Source of the DNA: Terrilactibacillus laevilacticus
GTDB lineage: Bacteria; Bacillota; Bacilli; Bacillales; Sporolactobacillaceae
Assembly: GCF_006517395.1 (NCBI RefSeq)
Contig: NZ_VDCY01000019.1
Span: forward strand, 1 to 48,536
Length of the DNA stretch: 48,536 nt
Direction: 5' to 3'
Positions 42,292 through 48,536 of this stretch are shown here, piece after piece (position 1 is the stretch's first letter; every line of letters begins with the position of its first letter). Made by a program: the position numbers and the translations under genes. Under the pieces are notes generated by a model. It was not told where the DNA came from. It saw only the letters and a program-made list of their open reading frames with translations, and did no database searches.

Positions 42292-43209
42292 TTACATTCT
42301 CTTTACGTTCTTCAGATCTTCTTTATGTACCTTTTCTAAACAGGATTCTAATATATTTAGACTTTCTATGACATGCTTCTTAGGAAAACGTGGTTTTATG
42401 ATATAGCAAATCCGATTAGGGGGAGGATCATCTAATCTGTATATTGAGAAACCTTTCATTTTTTCAAAAGATCTTGTCATAGATATCGGGACAATAGCCC
42501 ATTGCCCTGGTAGTGTCATGAAGGTTAAAAGAAGTTGAGCGGTATCTAAATGAATGCGCGGATAATGATGATCCGTATGTTCATTAATCCAGTTTTCATG
42601 CCATGCACGAAATGCAGAACCCCAATCAATAAATAACTGTTTAGAGAAATCTAAATCACGAATGGTTAATATTCTCTCATAATTTTTAGAACTGCCCTCC
42701 TCTTTTCTAACAATGATCATCTCTTCTGAGACAAATTCTTCAATAATTGCATTTGGTATAGGATGTTCTAATAAAGTAAAAGCAACATCTATCTCTCCCA
42801 TTTCAAATAATTGATGGAGCTCGATAGATTGTTGAGTTCTTACTCGAATATTCACCTTCTCACGATATTGACTTAATGTGCGATACACAGGAGGTAAAAT
42901 ATAGCGATGCACACTATCTACAGCTCCAATTGAGAGACTTAAATAAATAGCACGCGATTGAATAAGAGCGGTCTCTTCCATCAGTTCTTCCCATTTTCTA
43001 GCTATTTTCAAAAACTCTTCACCAGCATCTGTCAATGTGATTTTTCTTAATCCACGGCCTCTTTCAATTAAGCCTACACCTACTTCTTTCTCAAGCTGGA
43101 CAAGACGATGACTTAATGATGATTGTGATAAAAAAAGAGATTCCGCTGCATCCGTTAAACTCTTATTTCGTACAATGGCTAAAAAAGCCTCTATACCCTG
43201 TTTATTCAA
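42292..43209 (-). CDS. LysR-type transcriptional regulator
   Basis: 305 residues: N-terminal helix-turn-helix (IEAFLAIVRNKSLTDAAESL, LFLSQSSLSHRLVQLEKEVG) and an effector domain from about 90. It is transcribed away from the aminotransferase gene, with a 187-bp shared region, and lies 116 bp ahead of the transporter gene on its own strand. It probably controls both the transporter and the divergent aminotransferase/aldolase operon in response to their substrate. Confidence 0.88.
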   Translation of the reverse strand: MNKQGIEAFLAIVRNKSLTDAAESLFLSQSSLSHRLVQLEKEVGVGLIERGRGLRKITLTDAGEEFLKIARKWEELMEETALIQSRAIYLSLSIGAVDSVHRYILPPVYRTLSQYREKVNIRVRTQQSIELHQLFEMGEIDVAFTLLEHPIPNAIIEEFVSEEMIIVRKEEGSSKNYERILTIRDLDFSKQLFIDWGSAFRAWHENWINEHTDHHYPRIHLDTAQLLLTFMTLPGQWAIVPISMTRSFEKMKGFSIYRLDDPPPNRICYIIKPRFPKKHVIESLNILESCLEKVHKEDLKNVKRM

Positions 43210-43396
43210 CTTATCACCTCAAATATCTAAGTTATCAATATTTTAATACTACTTTTTGTATTTTACAAATATTCTAATGAATACTAATATTTTAAATAAG
43301 TTATTTATCTTATTTTTATCTCATGTCTTCAACCTAATTATGATGGGCACCAACTTATATGAAGACAAGACTAATTCTTTAAAGGAGTGTATTTTT

Positions 43397-44587
43397 ATGT
43401 CAACCACATCAAGGCGTTTAGATACTGTTGGTTTCTCAACCATTCGAAAAGTATATGAAAAAACTAATCAATTACGCGATAAAGGGTTAGATATTTACAG
43501 TTTAATTATTGGAGAGCCAGATTTCTCCACACCAAAGGTGATCACCCAAACCTTAATTAATTCTATTTCGAATAACCAAACACATTATACGTCTAATTAT
43601 GGATTAACTGAGTTACGAGAAGCCATTGCCCATAAGTTACAATCTGAAAATAAAATTCTTGCTTCACCAAATGAGGTTCTCATTACGGTTGGTGCTACAG
43701 AAGCTGTATATGTTTCAGTTACAGGCATTCTAAATCCAGGTGATGAGGCTATTATTCCTCAGCCATGTTGGCCTTATTATGAAGCGTGTTGTAAATTAGC
43801 TGGTGCAACCCCCATACCAATACCTCTTCGTTTGAAAAATGATGCCTTTACCCTTTCTGTTGAAGATCTTGAGAAGCAAATTACACCAAATACCCGATTA
43901 CTTGTCTTAAATTCACCCAACAATCCAACAGGAATGGTCCTTGATCTTGATACCCTAAAGGAAATTGCCCAGCTTGCAATCAAGTACGACTTGACTGTGA
44001 TCTCCGATGAAATATATGAAAAAATTATTTACGATGATCAAACTCATATTAGTATTGCTTCCTTACCAGGAATGAGTGAAAGAACGATTACCATTAATGG
44101 CTTTTCAAAAGCCTACGCTATGACAGGCTGGAGAATCGGGTACATCCATGCACCTATTCCTCTGTTAAAAGGCTTTGTTAAGCTACATCAATATAATGTC
44201 ACTTGTCTACCTGAATTTACCCAAAGGGCTGCTGTTGTTGCACTAGAGCAAGCTGCTCCTGATGTGAAACTCATGCGAAATGAATTTAATCGTAGAAGAA
44301 ATCTTGTCGTCCATATGCTTAGCCAATCCAAAGCCTTAGAAATTCCTAATCCGAAAGGTGCCTTTTACCTCTTCGTGAATATTGAAAAATGCGGGATGAC
44401 ATCAAATCAATTAGCCATGGAAATTCTAGAAGAAACCGGTGTAGCCGTAGTTCCTGGAAGCTCGTTCGGTAAATATGGCGAAGGGTTTATACGATTGTCA
44501 TATGCAGCAACCGACACCATTCTAAAAGAAGCCTGTAATCGTCTAGTAAAATACGTAGATAGTAAAATAGCCATTAAGCACGATTAA
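43397..44587 (+). CDS. Class I PLP-dependent aminotransferase
   Basis: 396 residues from the ATG at 43397 (AAAGGAG upstream); a longer frame back to 43256 reaches into the promoter region and is unlikely. Fold-type I markers: NSPNNPTG (Asn contacts PLP), VISDEIYEKI (Asp), NGFSKAYAMTGWRIGY (Schiff-base lysine), and FIRLSYA (Arg for the substrate carboxylate). It belongs to the aspartate/aromatic aminotransferase subgroup common in bacilli. The following RraA-like gene, 40 bp away, would act on its 2-oxoacid product. Confidence 0.88.
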   Translation: MSTTSRRLDTVGFSTIRKVYEKTNQLRDKGLDIYSLIIGEPDFSTPKVITQTLINSISNNQTHYTSNYGLTELREAIAHKLQSENKILASPNEVLITVGATEAVYVSVTGILNPGDEAIIPQPCWPYYEACCKLAGATPIPIPLRLKNDAFTLSVEDLEKQITPNTRLLVLNSPNNPTGMVLDLDTLKEIAQLAIKYDLTVISDEIYEKIIYDDQTHISIASLPGMSERTITINGFSKAYAMTGWRIGYIHAPIPLLKGFVKLHQYNVTCLPEFTQRAAVVALEQAAPDVKLMRNEFNRRRNLVVHMLSQSKALEIPNPKGAFYLFVNIEKCGMTSNQLAMEILEETGVAVVPGSSFGKYGEGFIRLSYAATDTILKEACNRLVKYVDSKIAIKHD

Positions 44588-44627
44588 ACCCTAATATTAA
44601 CGGGCAATAAATGGGAGGTTAAACGAG

Positions 44628-45299
44628 ATGAATGTCTTAGGCTCAAATATTATAAAAGACGTCGAAAGATTACCAAAAGAATTGATAAACAAATTTGTAC
44701 CACTCGCGACAGCAAATATTAGTGATGTCATGGGACGATTTAGAGCCATGGATTTCACAATTCAATCAATGAACAAGCCAGGTGTTCACCTAGTTGGCAG
44801 CGCTATTACAGTTCGCATACATCCTACTGATAACGCTATGGTTCACCGAGCTTTAGATATGGCACAACCAGGAGATATCATCGTCATTGATGCTTTTGGC
44901 GGAAGGGAGAATGCCATTGTTGGAGAGCTTATCTGTCACTATGCCATGGCTAGAGGGATTGCTGGCATTGTTACAAATTCCCCTATTCGAGATTCACTTG
45001 CCATTAGAGAGATGGATTTGCCTGTATATGCAAGGGGTAAAACACCACGTGGTCCATTAAAAGAAGGTTCTGGTGAAATAAATACAACAATAAGCTGCGG
45101 TACAGTACCTGTTAATCCTGGGGACATTATTGTAGGAGATGATGATGGCGTTGTTGTTGTCCCAAAACAAGACGCTCTAACCGTATTGGAACAAACACTT
45201 CTTATTCAGCAGGAAGAATCCGCTATCATTAAAGAAATATATGCAACTGGAGAATGGAATCGCAAATGGTTAAACAACTTATTACATAAAACTAAATAG
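44628..45299 (+). CDS. RraA-like aldolase (HMG/CHA aldolase family)
   Basis: 223 residues of the RraA/HMG-aldolase family. GGRENAIVGELICHYAMARG and IAGIVTNSPIRD are the active-site segments; the Arg-Asp pair (about 124-125) binds substrate and Mg2+ in the aldolases. GDDDGVVVVPKQDA is the conserved C-terminal loop. Known members split 4-hydroxy-4-methyl-2-oxoglutarate or 4-carboxy-4-hydroxy-2-oxoadipate into pyruvate plus an oxoacid, or decarboxylate oxaloacetate; others bind RNase E, which is not relevant in this group. Being the second gene after an aminotransferase, it probably cleaves a 4-hydroxy-2-oxoacid made from an amino acid. Confidence 0.8.
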   Translation: MNVLGSNIIKDVERLPKELINKFVPLATANISDVMGRFRAMDFTIQSMNKPGVHLVGSAITVRIHPTDNAMVHRALDMAQPGDIIVIDAFGGRENAIVGELICHYAMARGIAGIVTNSPIRDSLAIREMDLPVYARGKTPRGPLKEGSGEINTTISCGTVPVNPGDIIVGDDDGVVVVPKQDALTVLEQTLLIQQEESAIIKEIYATGEWNRKWLNNLLHKTK

Positions 45300-45403
45300 T
45301 CAATAAGGGAAAAATTAATGGTTTTCACAACCTGATCAATCTATATGAAGTTCCTAATTGTTTATAGCAAATTAATTATGAGGTTTGGAATTAAAAATAT
45401 GTG

Positions 45404-45487
45404 GTTTAATTTCCAAAACGCGGTCTAACTCCACCGTTTTTAGTCGGTATACACTTTTAGCCCAATACTTCGATGTCCACACTTTAA
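45404..45487 (-). mobile_element. IS200/IS605-like right-end relic
   Basis: An 84-bp sequence matching 11-95 in opposite orientation at about 80 percent (GGCTAAAAG, ACGGTGGAGTTAGACC, TTGGAAATTAAA shared). The frame reads KCGHRSIGLKVYTD and stop, like KYGHQKIRLKADTV at the left edge. No upstream transposase remains: a solo end. Confidence 0.5.
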
Positions 45488-45532
45488 TTCAGGGAGTGAC
45501 TAGGCATCCAAAATTTAGTCACCACATACAAA

Positions 45533-45570
45533 ACCCCGCTATTCTCATTTTGTTTTAGAGAATAGCGGGG
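45533..45570 (-). terminator. Terminator of the Ig-repeat surface protein gene
   Basis: On the minus strand CCCCGCTATTCTC pairs with GAGAATAGCGGGG followed by TTTTG. Same sequence family as 17865-17906 and 21093-21137; a worn REP-like arm (GGAGTGACTAGGCATCC) precedes it at 45492. Confidence 0.75.
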
Positions 45571-45575
45571 GGCAT

Positions 45576-48536
45576 TTATTGCACTTTGATAGAACGATAT
45601 TTACTTTTATTCCCTGCTTTGTCTTTCACTAAAACTTTAAGCGTGGAATTTTTCTTTTGTTTTTTTATTTTGATACTGTATGTGCCTTTTGAGTTGACTG
45701 TTGCTTTGCCAAGATATTTGCTTCCATTATAGAGGTATACAGTGGCTCCTTTTTCTGCTTTTCCTGTCACCGTTGTAGACTTATAGGTTACTTTATTGAT
45801 TGTAGGCGTACCTGGTGCCGTTTTATCAACTACTTTAAATGTCGTTCCTGAACTTTGATTTTTCGATTTGTCTGTCGCATAAGCAACTAAAGTGGTTCCA
45901 GCTTTGTGCTTCGACTTTAGCTTGACGGTAAAAGTGCCTTTGCTGCTCGTCGTTGTATATCCAATAACTGAATTTCCTGATTTGATCGTTATTATTGAAC
46001 CGACTTCTGCTTTACCTGAAATGGTCGTTTGATTATCACCCATAGTATAAATTGTTGGTTTCGATGGTGCGGTTTTATCAACAACTTTAAATGTCGTTCC
46101 TGAACTTTGATTTTTCGATTTGTCTGTCGCATAAGCAACTAAAGTGGTTCCAGCTTTGTGCTTCGACTTTAGCTTGACGGTAAAAGTGCCTTTACTGCTC
46201 GTCGTTGCATGTCCAATAACTGAATTCCCTGATTTGACCGTTATTGTTGAGCCTACTTCTGCTTTACCTGATATGGTCGTTTGATTATCTCCCATAGTAT
46301 AAATTGTTGGCTTCGTTGGCGCCGTTTTATCACTCACTTGAATTTGAACTTCATCACTCTTATTTCCACTCGCATCTTCCGCATACACTGTTAACGTCGT
46401 TCCGGCTTTTTGTTTTGGTATTGTGACTTTAAAGGAACCTTGGTCATTCGCTGTGCTACTTCCCAGCACTTCACTGCCTTTTTTCACTGTGATTTTCGCG
46501 CCCGATTCAGCCGTTCCGCCAACAGACGTATCTTGATCACTGACACTATTCACGCTTGGCTTCGTTGGCGCCATTTTATCACTCACTTGAATTTGAACTT
46601 CGTCACTCTTATTTCCACTTGTATCTTCCGCATACACTGTTAACGTCGTTCCAGCTTTTTGTTTCGCAATTGTGACTTTAAACATGCCATTTTCAACGGC
46701 TGTACTGCTTCCCAGCACTTCACTGCCTTTTTTCACGGTTACTTTCGCGCCTGATTCAGCCGTGCCCCCAACAGACGTATCTTGGTCACTGACACTGTTC
46801 ACGCTTGGCTTCGTTGGCGCCGTTTTATCGCTCACTTGAATTTGAACTTCATCACTCTTATTTCCGCTCGCATCTTCCGCATACACAGTTAACGTCGTTC
46901 CGGCTTTTTGTTTCGCTATTGTGACTTTAAACGTGCCGTTGTCATTCGCTGTGCTACTTTCCAGGACTTCACTGCCTTTTTTTACAATTACTTTCGCGCC
47001 CGCTTCAGCCGTACCGCCAACAGATGTATCTTGATCACTGACACTGTTCACGCTTGGCTTCGTTGGCGCCGTTTTATCACTCACTGTTACGCTAGTTTCA
47101 GCACTTCGATTTCCACTTGCATCTTCCGCATACACAGTTAACGTCGTTCCGGCTTTTTGTTTTGGGATGGTTATGTTAAATTTCCCATTCTCATTTGCTG
47201 TACCTGTGTATTTACTTGAACCATTTATTACAGTTACCTTCGAATTAGTTTCGGAAGTTCCTGTCACCGTTTCAGATTGATCTGATACTTCATTAACTAC
47301 AGGTTTAGCTGGTGGTGTAATATCTTTCACTTTAATGTCCTTCGAAGCAATTAATTCATTGTTTGTGTTATAGACATTGAAAGTTACCGTATTGTTTTCG
47401 ATTAAGTTATTAACTGGAATCTCATATTTTCCATCTTCATTTGACGTTCCACTACCAATAAGCACACCATCTTGAAGAATTTTCACTATCGAGTTGGCAA
47501 GCGTTGTACCGGTAATCGTCTTAGAGTCTTTTGTAAAATCATCGATGAAGATCTCAGCTACTTTATAAGTATAGGTATATTTTCCCCCACTTATATCAGT
47601 TATTTCCACATTCAACTGCTCACTATCGCCTATATCAAAATCGTTATAACGGAAGGTTCCATTACTCTTCAAAGCTATGTTTTGACCATTTATTTTTAAA
47701 TTCACAAAAGGAAGAGTCGCTCCACTCAGATTCACCTTTCCATTATTTGAAATAAGAGGTGTATTGTAAAGATTAAAAGGGACATTTGTTAAAACTCGAT
47801 TTGTCGCAATCATACTGGAAATACTATTTGAACCTGTAAAAATGGCTTGTCCATCTGATGGATAATAATAACCAAAATACATACTGTTTGCCGTTAAGAT
47901 ACCATTAACTTGTAGGCCACCATAACTTCTCAAACCACCTAAAACATAAACATTACCATTGATTGTTACATTACTGTTAATTGTTAACACAGCCCCCGGT
48001 ACGATATACACATCAGAATTAACTGTTTTATTCGACCAAGACTCGTTATTTGTAACAATATGGCTAGTCAGTGGATCTACGGATTTGATCACATTAAATT
48101 GACCTGCACTTAAATCGTTGTCTTCCGCTTTCACAGTTGTAACATTTCCGTTTGTATCTTTAATTTCAATTGAATCAACAATCCATTTTCCAACCTCTGT
48201 CGTTTGTTCAACAGGCATTTGCCCAATGAAACGAGTACCATCGTAATGAAGTGGAATTGATACTTTTGTTTTGTTTACTGGGGAAAGATAATGAATGGTT
48301 GCCTCTTTCAAATTCGTGTCATCAGAGGCATCTACAGAAATATTCACTTGATCCCCCGACTCTACAACATTCTTATCAATAGAAAGAGATTTATAGGTTG
48401 GTAGATTTGATTCGGTAAAAACAAAAAAATTACCAGCCTGTAATTTATTATCCGGATCATCCCAATCCCATACTGATATTTGGTTCTCGGATGTATCATA
48501 AATAGTTACGTAGCTTACTTTATAAGTTCCAGATTC
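45576..48536 (-). CDS. Large surface protein with tandem Ig-like (Big_6-type) repeats, 5' end outside the window
   Basis: 986 codons are visible, and the frame is open to the right edge, so the N-terminus is missing. The upstream part (ESGTYKVSYVTIYDTSENQI, NISVDASDDTNLKEATIHYL) looks like a cadherin/Ig-type domain; then a polar-zipper-like stretch (TINSNVTINGNVYVLGGLRS) resembles a right-handed beta repeat. About 280 codons from the edge, Ig-like domains start: one diverged unit, then seven tandem units at 47073-47318, 46824-47072, 46575-46823, 46326-46574, 46074-46325, 45822-46073 and 45576-45821 (81-84 residues each). Each unit starts DKTAPTKP and ends near AGTTLTVYAEDASGNKS. There is no LPXTG or SLH anchor at the C-terminus; the anchor, if any, is N-terminal. 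Likely role: adhesion or wall scaffold. Confidence 0.85.
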   Translation of the reverse strand, partial: ESGTYKVSYVTIYDTSENQISVWDWDDPDNKLQAGNFFVFTESNLPTYKSLSIDKNVVESGDQVNISVDASDDTNLKEATIHYLSPVNKTKVSIPLHYDGTRFIGQMPVEQTTEVGKWIVDSIEIKDTNGNVTTVKAEDNDLSAGQFNVIKSVDPLTSHIVTNNESWSNKTVNSDVYIVPGAVLTINSNVTINGNVYVLGGLRSYGGLQVNGILTANSMYFGYYYPSDGQAIFTGSNSISSMIATNRVLTNVPFNLYNTPLISNNGKVNLSGATLPFVNLKINGQNIALKSNGTFRYNDFDIGDSEQLNVEITDISGGKYTYTYKVAEIFIDDFTKDSKTITGTTLANSIVKILQDGVLIGSGTSNEDGKYEIPVNNLIENNTVTFNVYNTNNELIASKDIKVKDITPPAKPVVNEVSDQSETVTGTSETNSKVTVINGSSKYTGTANENGKFNITIPKQKAGTTLTVYAEDASGNRSAETSVTVSDKTAPTKPSVNSVSDQDTSVGGTAEAGAKVIVKKGSEVLESSTANDNGTFKVTIAKQKAGTTLTVYAEDASGNKSDEVQIQVSDKTAPTKPSVNSVSDQDTSVGGTAESGAKVTVKKGSEVLGSSTAVENGMFKVTIAKQKAGTTLTVYAEDTSGNKSDEVQIQVSDKMAPTKPSVNSVSDQDTSVGGTAESGAKITVKKGSEVLGSSTANDQGSFKVTIPKQKAGTTLTVYAEDASGNKSDEVQIQVSDKTAPTKPTIYTMGDNQTTISGKAEVGSTITVKSGNSVIGHATTSSKGTFTVKLKSKHKAGTTLVAYATDKSKNQSSGTTFKVVDKTAPSKPTIYTMGDNQTTISGKAEVGSIITIKSGNSVIGYTTTSSKGTFTVKLKSKHKAGTTLVAYATDKSKNQSSGTTFKVVDKTAPGTPTINKVTYKSTTVTGKAEKGATVYLYNGSKYLGKATVNSKGTYSIKIKKQKKNSTLKVLVKDKAGNKSKYRSIKVQ
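45822..47072 (-). repeat. Near-identical tandem coding repeats (about 250 bp each)
   Basis: Three 249-bp units (46326-47072) are nearly identical, and two 252-bp units (45822-46325) differ at a handful of bases from each other. This indicates recent duplication or gene conversion and makes copy number unstable, and assembly error possible. Confidence 0.8.

Noticed and set aside
43256-43396. 47-residue N-terminal extension of the aminotransferase
   Set aside because: No ribosome binding site, it lies in the divergent promoter region, and the family starts at the ATG at 43397.
45822-47072. Regular 250-bp repeats as a possible CRISPR or satellite array
   Set aside because: They are in-frame coding repeats of Ig-like domains; there are no short repeats with unique spacers.
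46410-47141. Plus-strand open frames opposite the surface protein
   Set aside because: Antisense shadows of the repeats with no start signals; they recur with the repeat unit.

Overview
The window looks like the chromosome of a low-GC, endospore-forming Firmicute of the Bacillaceae. Genes start behind strong AGGAGG-type ribosome binding sites, TTG and GTG starts occur, and there are CcpA-type cre sites, a CotA-like spore-coat oxidase, a DUF1659/DUF2922/YvrJ trio and a YoxD-like reductase. I cannot assign a species from the sequence. I saw no rRNA, tRNA, CRISPR array or replication origin.

Layout. 0-1.4 kb: a persulfide-sensor repressor gene (cstR-like) with three matching operators, a coenzyme A-disulfide reductase gene cut off by the end of a transposon, and a broken VanZ-like gene. 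1.6-5.6 kb: Na+/proline symporter, multicopper oxidase, small DUF5362 membrane protein. 5.8-8.5 kb: a cystine ABC importer (tcyABC-like) and a 41-residue protein. 8.7-11.3 kb: a fused DhaK-DhaL kinase and a hypothetical gene. 11.4-16.7 kb: a 2-keto-3-deoxygluconate operon (isomerase-like protein, KdgK, MFS transporter, KdgA) with a LacI-type regulator; its promoter carries a cre-like site and a palindromic operator. 16.9-24.9 kb: secreted SH3b/DUF4352 protein, hydrolase, two SDR enzymes, small-protein operon, uracil-DNA-glycosylase-like protein, ParB-like protein. 25.5-30.7 kb: DUF3139 protein, IS4-family transposase, LysR/EamA pair, GNAT protein. 31.1-34.1 kb: a two-gene SNF2 ATPase module. 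34.5-40.9 kb: an accessory island. 40.9-45.3 kb: transporter, LysR, aminotransferase and RraA-like aldolase. 45.6 kb to the right edge: a large surface protein with tandem Ig-like repeats, running off the window.

The 34.5-40.9 kb island is the most unusual part. It holds a tightly packed three-gene operon encoding an unknown protein, a SecB-like chaperone (unexpected in a Firmicute) and a protein with a PD-(D/E)XK-nuclease-like signature. Next to it is a nested group II intron: one complete intron with its own reverse transcriptase lies inside the YADD active-site region of the reverse transcriptase gene of a second intron. A 203-bp internally deleted relic of the outer intron lies on the other side of the three-gene operon.

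The spaces between genes are crowded with repeats. A REP-like family built on GGTGACAGGCACC and its complement recurs at about twenty places, often beside duplicated intrinsic terminators. A MITE-like family with GTTCAAAAAG-type ends and 5-bp target duplications occurs three times. Two matching IS200/IS605-like ends lie near the two edges of the window in opposite orientation. These repeats have truncated or extended several genes: coenzyme A-disulfide reductase, a xanthine/uracil permease relic, a yvrJ copy, the LysR at 27.7 kb and probably the DUF5362 gene.
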